Below are positions 1-5,924 of a stretch of 6,954 nucleotides of DNA, in pieces. Made by a program: the position numbers and the translations under genes. The stretch spans positions 1 to 6,954 of the forward strand of contig DUOF01000059.1 of assembly GCA_012839015.1 (NCBI GenBank), read 5' to 3'. Each line of letters begins with the position of its first letter. The stretch's first letter is position 1. The notes beneath the pieces are model-generated. The model saw only the letters and a list, made by a program, of their open reading frames with translations, was not told the DNA's origin and made no database searches. The DNA is from a bacterium (GTDB lineage: Bacteria; Bacillota_I; Bacilli_A; RFN20; DUOF01).

Positions 1-604
1 CCATTAATGTCTCATCTATATGGAGTCTACCAGCAGTATCATAAATGATTAGATTAAAACCTTTTTCTCTAGCATAGGCCTCAGCCCTTTTAGCTATGTC
101 GACTACATCTTTAGACTCTCTATCAAAATATACCTCTACTCCAATACTCTCTCCTAGGTTAATTAATTGATCTATAGCTGCAGGACGATAAACATCTAAA
201 CCTACCAGAAGGGGTTTCTTGTTTTGTTTATTCATAAGATAATAAGCCAGCTTTGCAGCACTGGTAGTTTTACCACTACCTTGAAGACCTACTAGCATCA
301 GTGAAGAGAAACCACTGATGTCTAGACCCTTGTTTTCGTCCCCAAGCAGAACAACCAACTCATCCTTTATAATTTTAAAAATCATTTGCCCAGGTGAAAG
401 ACTCTTACTAACATCTAATCCAAGTGATTTTTCCTTAATATTATTAACGAATTCTTTAACCACCTTAAAGTTAACGTCCGCTTCTAAAAGGGATATCCTA
501 ATCTCTTTTAGCATCTCATCCATGTTTTCTTCAGTTAGTCTACTTTGACCTTTTATCTTTTTTAATATACCTTGTAATTTATCTCCTAGTAATTCAAATG
601 CCAT
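1..604 (-). CDS. ffh: Signal recognition particle protein Ffh, N-terminal part; 3' end outside window
   Basis: GTPase subunit of SRP. It binds signal sequences on translating ribosomes with 4.5S/scRNA and pairs with FtsY at the membrane. The ATG at 602-604 opens a frame running without a stop to the left edge: 201 complete codons of an expected 440-450. I translated it by eye. It begins MAFELLGDKLQGILKKIKGQ, typical of Ffh. The N domain spans about 1-88. G-domain motifs are P-loop GLQGSGKTT (106-114), DVYRPAAIDQL (137-147) and DTAGRLHID (189-197), all canonical. The rest of the G domain and the methionine-rich M domain that binds RNA and signal peptides are not in the window. It is the last visible gene of the operon and follows ylxM by 11 nt. 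Confidence 0.96.
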   Translation of the reverse strand, partial: MAFELLGDKLQGILKKIKGQSRLTEENMDEMLKEIRISLLEADVNFKVVKEFVNNIKEKSLGLDVSKSLSPGQMIFKIIKDELVVLLGDENKGLDISGFSSLMLVGLQGSGKTTSAAKLAYYLMNKQNKKPLLVGLDVYRPAAIDQLINLGESIGVEVYFDRESKDVVDIAKRAEAYAREKGFNLIIYDTAGRLHIDETLM

Positions 605-610
605 CTTTGT

Positions 611-617
611 ACCTCCT
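611..617 (-). promoter_or_regulatory. ffh ribosome-binding site overlapping the ylxM stop
   Basis: AGGAGGT, a near-perfect anti-16S match, shares its AG with the ylxM TAG stop and lies 6 nt before the ffh ATG. It decides the ffh start and couples ffh translation to ylxM. Confidence 0.88.
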
Positions 618-921
618 ATAGTTTTTCAATTTCTTTTTTGATTGTTTCTTTGTCTAAATTATCTATTACCTTTAATAGCTTTATCTTACTCTTTTCTCTT
701 GCTACTAATTTTAATTTACTTTCATAGTCTTTTAATAAATCAACACTTCTTTTAAGGGAGTCATATACAGCGCTTCTGCTTATATTTAACTCACTTGCTA
801 TTTCTCCTAAGGATAAGTCCTCTTGATAATAAAGTTCAAGGGTATTTAGTTGATTCTTGGTTAATAAAACACCATAGAAGTCTATTAAATCATTGATTGA
901 TTTTGTTTTAACTAGTTCCAT
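616..921 (-). CDS. ylxM: YlxM-family (UPF0122) helix-turn-helix SRP accessory protein
   Basis: Small protein of 101 residues (family about 105-115), almost always encoded just upstream of ffh. It has a sigma-70 region 4-like helix-turn-helix at about 37-57 (LSLGEIASELNISRSAVYDS). The family landmarks FYGVLLT (15-21), LYYQEDLSLGEIA and SRxAVYD are present. In streptococci the protein binds SRP components and modulates GTPase activity, despite its DNA-binding-like fold. The helix-turn-helix reads SRSAVYDSLKR where the common form is SRQAVYDNIKR. The C-terminal third is lysine-rich and probably helical. GGAG (930-933), inside the previous gene's end, lies 8 nt before the ATG. Its TAG stop is part of the ffh ribosome-binding site. 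Confidence 0.92.
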   Translation of the reverse strand: MELVKTKSINDLIDFYGVLLTKNQLNTLELYYQEDLSLGEIASELNISRSAVYDSLKRSVDLLKDYESKLKLVAREKSKIKLLKVIDNLDKETIKKEIEKL

Positions 922-925
922 ATGA

Positions 926-1204
926 CTAACTCCAGAAGAAGACTCTTACAATTGCAAGTGTAATTAAGAGTAAGAATACTGCGCCACTATCCCGATAGAA
1001 GAGTGTATTAGAGAAAAGACCCTTTCTGGTTTCTTTTGGGTAAAAGAAGTAGGTAAAGATAAAAGCAAAGACTAAGAACAAAATAATTAATACACTTAAG
1101 TAACCAAAATCAAACAATAGTTCAAATGATTCTGCTAGTTTAAAAATAATTGCTTGAGCAATTGTTAATAGTAAAAAATTAAATAGTGTTTTCCCTAAAC
1201 TCAT
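926..1204 (-). CDS. Small three-helix membrane protein of unknown function in the SRP operon
   Basis: I do not recognise the family. The 92-residue product is very hydrophobic, with three likely transmembrane segments at about 7-22, 36-55 and 74-91. The loop between helices 1 and 2 is acidic (E25, E28, D32). The loop between helices 2 and 3 is basic (K57, R60, K61, R71). By the positive-inside rule the N terminus and second loop should be cytoplasmic and the C terminus outside. There is no signal peptide cleavage site, cysteine or obvious enzymatic motif. It is a genuine gene: it has a GGAGGG site 6 nt upstream, starts 2 nt after ftsY and ends 4 nt before ylxM. Lying between the SRP receptor and YlxM/Ffh, it may be a membrane-insertion accessory or an SRP client. 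That role is inference from position only. Confidence 0.85.
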   Translation of the reverse strand: MSLGKTLFNFLLLTIAQAIIFKLAESFELLFDFGYLSVLIILFLVFAFIFTYFFYPKETRKGLFSNTLFYRDSGAVFLLLITLAIVRVFFWS

Positions 1205-1206
1205 AA

Positions 1207-2187
1207 TTATCCCTCCATCGTAGAAGTAAGTCCATACATATACTGTTCTAGATCAAACTCCTCTAAATCCTCTAGTTTCTCACCAGTTCCTATGTACTTA
1301 ACTGGTATCCCTAATTCTTCCCTGATTGATAGGATGATTCCACCCTTACTAGTCCCATCCATTTTAGTCAAGATGATCGAGTCAACACCAGTGGCTTCTG
1401 CAAAACTCTTGGCTTGTAAGACACCGTTTTGTCCTGTGGTGGCATCAATTATCAACATAACCTCATGCGGTGCACCTTCGACCGCTTTTGATAAAACTCT
1501 TCTCATTTTAGAAAGTTCACCCATTAAATTAACCTTAGTTTGAAGTCTACCTGCACTGTCGCATATAAGTACATCAGCACCTACTTCTAGTGCTCTTTTT
1601 ACCCCATCATAGTAAACACTAGAAGGGTCACTCTTCATTGGTGCACTGACTACTTCAACATCAAGTCTTTCACCCCAGACGTCTAATTGCTCGATCGCAC
1701 CAGCCCTAAATGTATCACCAGCAACTAAGACGACCTTTTTACCTTCATTTTTCAACTTATAAGCTAACTTAGCAATACTGGTGGTCTTACCAACTCCATT
1801 TACACCGACGACAAGAATAACACTTAAACCGTCTTCATTTAAATTAAGTTCCGTATCCATGTCTTCTCCGCTTTTAGCATAATAAACAAACATCTTATCT
1901 ACTAATACCTCATTAATATCATTAGGATCAGTAATTTTATCTAATCTTGCTTGTTTTTTTACTTCTTCAATTATCTCAAATACGATATTAACACTAATAT
2001 CGGCTTCAATTAATATTTCTTCTAGGTCTTCGAAGTAATTTTCATCAATACTTCTATATCTAGCTGCTAATAGTTTCAGGCGGTCGGCAAAATTACCTCT
2101 TGCTTTAGTAAGGGCAGCATTATATTTTTCGTTTTGTTTAGTTCCCTTTCCAAGGACTCTTTCTTTTAGTTTTTTAAAAAAACTCAT
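1207..2187 (-). CDS. ftsY: Signal recognition particle receptor FtsY
   Basis: SRP-family GTPase at the membrane that docks the Ffh-ribosome complex and hands nascent membrane proteins to SecYEG. At 326 residues it is the short Gram-positive form without the long acidic A domain of E. coli. It begins with a basic amphipathic segment, MSFFKKLKERVLG, likely a membrane-binding helix. N domain about 20-105, G domain 120-326. GTPase motifs: P-loop GVNGVGKTT (128-136), DTFRAGAIEQL (158-168), DSAGR (210-214), DATTGQN (248-254), TKMDGTSKGG (274-283), GTGEKLEDL (300-308). G3 has Ser where DTAGR is usual, a conservative swap. The ATG sits behind a strong ribosome-binding site that overlaps the rnc stop. 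Its last codons carry the ribosome-binding site of the next gene, 2 nt away. Confidence 0.97.
   Translation of the reverse strand: MSFFKKLKERVLGKGTKQNEKYNAALTKARGNFADRLKLLAARYRSIDENYFEDLEEILIEADISVNIVFEIIEEVKKQARLDKITDPNDINEVLVDKMFVYYAKSGEDMDTELNLNEDGLSVILVVGVNGVGKTTSIAKLAYKLKNEGKKVVLVAGDTFRAGAIEQLDVWGERLDVEVVSAPMKSDPSSVYYDGVKRALEVGADVLICDSAGRLQTKVNLMGELSKMRRVLSKAVEGAPHEVMLIIDATTGQNGVLQAKSFAEATGVDSIILTKMDGTSKGGIILSIREELGIPVKYIGTGEKLEDLEEFDLEQYMYGLTSTMEG
1211..1216 (-). promoter_or_regulatory. Ribosome-binding site for the small membrane protein, inside ftsY
   Basis: GGAGGG, formed by the last two sense codons of ftsY, lies 6 nt before the ATG at 1202-1204. This near-consensus site is strong evidence that the 92-codon frame is translated. 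Confidence 0.85.
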
Positions 2188-2192
2188 CTAAT

Positions 2193-2200
2193 CACTCCTT
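2193..2200 (-). promoter_or_regulatory. ftsY ribosome-binding site overlapping the rnc stop
   Basis: AAGGAGTG shares its first two A residues with the rnc TAA stop. GGAG is 7 nt before the ftsY ATG. It confirms the ftsY start and suggests coupling. Confidence 0.85.
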
Positions 2201-2879
2201 ATAAATCAGCACATTTAGCTAAGGCTTTTTTAGCGGCCTCTTGTTGGGCAGCTTTTTTAGATTTTCCAACTCCTCTAGCTAACTCTATATCTCCATCTAT
2301 AACGACTGCGAATTCAAAAATAGGATCATTAGGTGTTCCTTTTTTGGAGATTTCTACATATTTTACATTCTTACGCTTGTCGCTTATTAGAACTTCTTGG
2401 AGCCTTGTTTTATAATCAATTAAATTTTCAAAGTCTAACTCTTTGATTTTTTGTAAGAATAATTCCCTAATTACCTCTTTGACTTTGTGATAACCCTGAT
2501 CTAAATAAATCGCACCAATAAAAGCCTCAAAGGCATCAGCTAAAACATTTTTGGTTGTTCTACCACCATTTTTATCCGCTCCGACTCCTAACCTTAGAAA
2601 TTCCCCTAGGTTAATCTCCTTGGCTAGCTTAAATAAAGCTTCTGCACGTACTAACTTGGAACGCATAAGTGTCATTTCACCTTCATTTTTTGCTTTTCCG
2701 TCTAAATAGATTAGTTCTGATACAAAAAGTTGTAGGACCGCATCTCCCATGAACTCTAATTTTTCTAAATCCTCTTTCAAGTTTTGATGTTCATTTAAAT
2801 ATGATGAATGTGTCAGTGACTTTAAAAATATTTTCTCATCATTAGGGATTATTTTAAATTTCTCTAGTAATTCTTTCAT
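2199..2879 (-). CDS. rnc: Ribonuclease III
   Basis: Double-strand-specific endoribonuclease that processes rRNA precursors, small cytoplasmic RNA and structured mRNAs in the cytoplasm. At 226 residues it has the normal two-domain form. The catalytic domain (1-150) carries the signature EKLEFMGDA (39-47). Metal-binding residues, aligned by eye to E. coli, are E39, E42, D46, E66, D115 and E118, all present. A double-stranded RNA-binding domain occupies about 155-225, starting DYKTRLQE and ending in GVGKSKKAAQQEAAKKAL. The signature has Met44 where Leu or Val is standard, a conservative change. The start is fixed by the ATGA overlap with plsX. In most Firmicutes smc follows rnc; here ftsY follows after 11 nt. 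Placing rnc beside ftsY and ffh is apt because RNase III processes the SRP RNA in Bacillus. Confidence 0.96.
   Translation of the reverse strand: MKELLEKFKIIPNDEKIFLKSLTHSSYLNEHQNLKEDLEKLEFMGDAVLQLFVSELIYLDGKAKNEGEMTLMRSKLVRAEALFKLAKEINLGEFLRLGVGADKNGGRTTKNVLADAFEAFIGAIYLDQGYHKVKEVIRELFLQKIKELDFENLIDYKTRLQEVLISDKRKNVKYVEISKKGTPNDPIFEFAVVIDGDIELARGVGKSKKAAQQEAAKKALAKCADL
2876..2879 (-). other. ATGA stop/start overlap of plsX and rnc
   Basis: The plsX TGA and the rnc ATG share bases in the sequence ATGA. A GAGGGA-type site (2889-2894) lies inside the last plsX codons. This arrangement usually means that rnc is translated by ribosomes terminating on plsX. Confidence 0.85.
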
Positions 2880-3847
2880 TTCAATTCTTCCCTCATCTTC
2901 TCTATTAATGATTTTTTATTTGATTCATAAGCTACCCTAATAGCATTGTAAAATGCCCGCGAATCACTTGAACCGTGTGCTTTAACTACTACTTTATTAA
3001 CTCCTAAAAGTAGAGCACCACCATAATTTTTATAATCCATTTTAGCACTCATATCATTAATACCTGACTTAGCTAGTAAGTATCCTAGTTTAGTAAAGAT
3101 ATTCTTTTTAAAAGCATCCTTAAGTAGGCCTGAAATCATCTTAGCAGTTCCTTCGGTGCCTTTTAGGAATATGTTTCCTTCAAAGCCTCCGGTTACTACT
3201 ACATCAGCACATCCACTTAGTACTTCTCTTGCCTCAATATTTCCTTTGAAACCTTTGAACTTTGCTTCTTTAATTAACTTATGGGCTTCTTTTATAACAG
3301 GAGAACCCTTCTCTTTTTCAGTTCCATTTGATAAAAGATACATTCTTGGTTCTTTAATATTTTTAAAGTTTTTGGTGTAGATATTACCCATCTTAGCAAA
3401 TTGTAATAATTGTTCGGCGTTGTTTTCACTATTGGCACCAATGTCTAACAAGACCACACTGCTCCCATCCCTGGTTGGGAATGGCGAAACTAAGGCTGCC
3501 CTTTTAACTCCTTCGATTAATTTTAAATGGATTGTAGCTGCAGTTAGAAAGGCTCCGGTAGAGCCAGCACTTACAACTGCGTCGGCTTCACCCTTCTTAG
3601 CAACTTCAATTGCCTTTATCATACTAGTTTCTTTCTTTCTCATTACTTCTAAGGCGCCATCTTCCATTTGCATAACATCCCTAGCATCAATAATTTTAAC
3701 TAGTCCTTCTAAATCCTTTAGTTCTTCCTTTTTACCACTGACGATGATTTGCACGTCTTTGTAGTCTTTTAGAAAATCCTTTATAGCCTCAACAACTATT
3801 TTACTACCTAGGTCAGCACCCATCGCATCTATAACTATTTTTTGCAT
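2876..3847 (-). CDS. plsX: Phosphate acyltransferase PlsX
   Basis: Peripheral-membrane enzyme that converts acyl-ACP and phosphate to acyl-phosphate, the donor for glycerol-3-phosphate acylation by PlsY. It can also run in reverse, loading ACP from FakA/FakB-made acyl-phosphate. At 323 residues it is near the family norm of about 330. Conserved blocks: DAMGAD (7-12), SAGSTGA (93-99), FPT (123-125), LDIGAN (134-139), GFEGNIFLK (221-229), YGGALLLGV (275-283), AHGSSD (290-295). Departures from the common consensus are Ala for the second Gly of DAMGGD and Ser for Asn in SAGNTGA. In Bacillus, fapR precedes plsX and fabD, fabG and acpP follow it; none is present here. It starts 13 nt after recG, and its TGA overlaps the rnc ATG in an ATGA junction. 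Confidence 0.95.
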   Translation of the reverse strand: MQKIVIDAMGADLGSKIVVEAIKDFLKDYKDVQIIVSGKKEELKDLEGLVKIIDARDVMQMEDGALEVMRKKETSMIKAIEVAKKGEADAVVSAGSTGAFLTAATIHLKLIEGVKRAALVSPFPTRDGSSVVLLDIGANSENNAEQLLQFAKMGNIYTKNFKNIKEPRMYLLSNGTEKEKGSPVIKEAHKLIKEAKFKGFKGNIEAREVLSGCADVVVTGGFEGNIFLKGTEGTAKMISGLLKDAFKKNIFTKLGYLLAKSGINDMSAKMDYKNYGGALLLGVNKVVVKAHGSSDSRAFYNAIRVAYESNKKSLIEKMREELK

Positions 3848-3853
3848 ACATAC

Positions 3854-3860
3854 ACTCCTT
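3854..3860 (-). promoter_or_regulatory. Strong plsX ribosome-binding site abutting the recG stop
   Basis: AAGGAGT follows the recG TGA immediately and lies 6 nt before the plsX ATG. It fixes the plsX start and suggests coupled translation from recG. A second ATG four bases upstream is out of frame and too close to the site to be used. Confidence 0.85.
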
Positions 3861-5858
3861 TCAATTTAACATGGTTAAATTATTTTTAATCTTCTTTTCA
3901 ATTCTTTTTATATAATCATTGAACTCTTTTATAGATTGATTATTAAAAATGTTTTTAGCATCTTTTCTAGCCACTTCTAATATATGATAGTCATCTATTA
4001 TATTAGCCATTTTAAGGTCACTAACCCCACTTTGCCTACTCCCTATTATATCACCAATACCTCTTCTTTGCATATCATAGCGACTTATTTTAAAACCATC
4101 CTGCGTACTAGCTAAGAAGTTTAATCTCTCTAACACTTCAGGGTCATCCTTAGATGTAAGTAGGAAGCATTCGCCCTTGTTCCCGTCTCTAGCGATTCTA
4201 CCACGTAATTGGTGTAATTGAGCCATACCAAAATGCTCGCTACCATATACAAATATAGCGTTAGCACCCTTAATATCTATTCCAACCTCAATGACTGTGG
4301 TAGATACTACAATCTTTATTTTTCCATTATCAAAATCACTTAAGGTTTGCACCTTAGTTATCTCGTCTAGTTTACCGTGTAAAAAACCAACACCATACTT
4401 TGCAAACTCACCTAAAAACAGTTCATATACGGAACTGACATCTTTGCTTGAATCACCTTCAATTAGGGGACAAACAACAAAGATTTTGTTATTTTTCTCA
4501 AGGTTTTCTCTAGCATATTTAAAGATAGTTTCTTTATCTTTGTTTACTAGCACTTTAGTAGTTATGTTTCTTTTACCATTTGGATAACCCTCTAGGGTAG
4601 AAATATCTAGGTCCCCATAGACAGTTTGTGCCAAACTCCTAGGAATAGGGGTAGCGCTCATAAGCAGTAGGTCAACTGCTTCACCTTTCTCTCTTAAGAG
4701 TCTTCTTTGTTCAACTCCGAATCGATGTTGCTCATCAATTACTACCATACCTAACTTTTTAAAGTTAACATCCTTTTGTATTAAGGAATGAGTCCCTACG
4801 ATTATATCAATCTTTCCGTTTTCTAAATCCTCTTTGATTCTGGCTTTTTCTTTATTAGTCATACTACTGACCAAGAAGGCGATATTGATGTCTAGTTTTA
4901 TAAAATTTTTAAGACTCTCATAGTGTTGTCTAACTAATAAGTCTGTTGGTGCCATCATGGCAGCTTGGTAGGAGGCACTTACTGCTGCGATCATCGAAGA
5001 AAGTGCCACCAGGGTCTTACCACTGCCGACATCTCCCTGCAGAATACGGTACATATTGCTAGGCTTTTGCAGGTCACTAACAATCTCCATTATAGCACTT
5101 TTTTGTGAGATCGTTAACTCATAAGGAAGTGTAGTATAAAACTCTTCTAGGAGTGATAAGTTCACTAGTTTCTTTTTACTATTACCACCTGATTTTATAA
5201 TTCTCCTGTTTATTTCTAGACTTGTTACTAACTCTAGTAACTCTTCATATTTAAGATGGCGGAAAGCCCTCTTGACTTGATTTATATTGCTTGGATTATG
5301 GGCTAGATATAAACACTTTAGTTTATCTAGTAGTTGATACTTTTCTATATAAGTTTTAGGGACAATGTTTAAATTAATGTTATTAGATTCTAGGACTTTA
5401 AGACCTTTATTCACCAAGGATTTAAATTCTTTGTCATTCATACCCTTATCGAGATTATATTTTGTTACTATATTTTCACTAATATTAAAATAGATGTTAC
5501 TGGCTACTATTTCCCTGCGGTAGTAGTTTAATTTTCCCTCTACTTTAATTCGTTGACCCACACTTAAATATCTTTTTAGGAAGTCTCTATTAAAGATAAT
5601 TATCTTGTATAGATCACCGTTTATTTCTACGTAAAAATCACCCTTAGTTAAGTTTTTTCTGATCCTGGTTACATTTAATTCCTCGACTACTTTAGCTAAT
5701 ACTACAACCTTGCTATCGTGGCGTAATTCTTCACTTATAGTGAGATTTTCATATTTTTTTGGTAGGTAGTTAACCAAATCCTGGATGGTACTTAACCCTA
5801 GGCTATTCTTTAAGTAGAGTTCTCTCCTATTTGTTAATTTTAAATTTTCTAGCTTCAT
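3861..5858 (-). CDS. recG: ATP-dependent DNA helicase RecG
   Basis: Superfamily 2 double-stranded DNA translocase that regresses stalled forks and branch-migrates Holliday junctions. At 665 residues it is slightly shorter than the usual 680-690. An N-terminal helical region is followed by the OB-fold wedge domain (about 50-130). Helicase motifs: LTxxQ (248-252), Walker A GDVGSGKT (275-282), MAPTDLL (302-308), GTHSLIQ (355-361), DEQH (375-378), SATPIPR (401-407), VCPLIE (462-467), TTVIEVGIDI (520-529), QLHQLRGRIAR (547-557). The RecG-specific TRG region follows (RRGIGDIIGSRQSG, 598-611). Motif VI carries Ala556 where RecG almost always has Gly (GRVGR), though the arginines R554 and R557 remain; His542 also stands where Arg is usual (AERFG). 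The ATG is supported by AGAGGT a few bases upstream. First gene of the operon; its TGA lies 13 nt before plsX. Confidence 0.96.
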   Translation of the reverse strand: MKLENLKLTNRRELYLKNSLGLSTIQDLVNYLPKKYENLTISEELRHDSKVVVLAKVVEELNVTRIRKNLTKGDFYVEINGDLYKIIIFNRDFLKRYLSVGQRIKVEGKLNYYRREIVASNIYFNISENIVTKYNLDKGMNDKEFKSLVNKGLKVLESNNINLNIVPKTYIEKYQLLDKLKCLYLAHNPSNINQVKRAFRHLKYEELLELVTSLEINRRIIKSGGNSKKKLVNLSLLEEFYTTLPYELTISQKSAIMEIVSDLQKPSNMYRILQGDVGSGKTLVALSSMIAAVSASYQAAMMAPTDLLVRQHYESLKNFIKLDINIAFLVSSMTNKEKARIKEDLENGKIDIIVGTHSLIQKDVNFKKLGMVVIDEQHRFGVEQRRLLREKGEAVDLLLMSATPIPRSLAQTVYGDLDISTLEGYPNGKRNITTKVLVNKDKETIFKYARENLEKNNKIFVVCPLIEGDSSKDVSSVYELFLGEFAKYGVGFLHGKLDEITKVQTLSDFDNGKIKIVVSTTVIEVGIDIKGANAIFVYGSEHFGMAQLHQLRGRIARDGNKGECFLLTSKDDPEVLERLNFLASTQDGFKISRYDMQRRGIGDIIGSRQSGVSDLKMANIIDDYHILEVARKDAKNIFNNQSIKEFNDYIKRIEKKIKNNLTMLN

Positions 5859-5877
5859 TTTTACCTCTTCTACAACA

Positions 5878-5900
5878 TCTTTATTCTATCAAAATAAAGA
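5878..5900. repeat. 8-bp inverted repeat overlapping the recG promoter candidate
   Basis: Arms TCTTTATT (5878-5885) and AATAAAGA (5893-5900) are perfect reverse complements separated by 7 nt. The spacer and inner edge of one arm contain the extended -10, so a dimeric regulator bound here would block transcription of the recG operon. It could also be a weak RNA hairpin in read-through transcripts from fakA. The arms are very AT-rich, so chance is not excluded. It does not resemble the FapR operator of Bacillus. Confidence 0.45.
5883..5891 (-). promoter_or_regulatory. Candidate extended -10 promoter for the recG operon
   Basis: The minus strand reads TGATAGAAT, i.e. TGn followed by TAGAAT (5 of 6 to TATAAT). 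This extended -10 can work with a poor -35. The region 16-17 nt upstream is only the T tract of the terminator, and a better TTTACA (5902-5907) is spaced just 13 nt away, so the -35 is weak. The start would fall near 5876, giving a leader of about 18 nt that contains the recG ribosome-binding site. It lies in the only non-coding gap of the window that could hold a promoter. The call is inference from sequence alone. Confidence 0.42.
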
Positions 5901-5903
5901 GTG

Positions 5904-5924
5904 TAAAAAAAGAGCTTGCGCTCT
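5904..5924 (-). terminator. Intrinsic terminator after fakA
   Basis: On the minus strand a 5-bp stem AGAGC/GCTCT closes a GCAA (GNRA-type) tetraloop and runs straight into seven T residues. The stem is short, but a stable tetraloop plus the U tract fits a Rho-independent terminator. The first two stem bases are the last two bases of the fakA TAG stop codon, so a ribosome at the stop would cover the hairpin. It separates fakA from recG, probably incompletely. Confidence 0.65.

Noticed and set aside
3420..3764. Plus-strand open frame of 114 codons opposite plsX
   Set aside because: It mirrors the conserved plsX coding strand, has no convincing ribosome-binding site, and its product has no recognisable domain. 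The same applies to the other plus-strand frames at 318-548, 1292-1543, 3156-3380, 4291-4587 and 6223-6405.
2876..3863. TGA read as Trp (Mycoplasma code)
   Set aside because: recG and plsX both end at TGA exactly where the family ends and the next gene's start signal lies, and Trp is encoded by TGG in FtsY. TGA is a stop here.
149..5801. Scattered CCTAGG hexamers (e.g. near 153, 2606, 3807, 5797)
   Set aside because: They are few, lie within coding sequence with no fixed spacing or orientation, and are explained by the frequent CTA and AGG codons in these genes.
5859..5922. FapR-type operator upstream of the plsX operon
   Set aside because: The palindrome present does not resemble the Bacillus FapR site, and no fapR gene lies in its usual place between recG and plsX.
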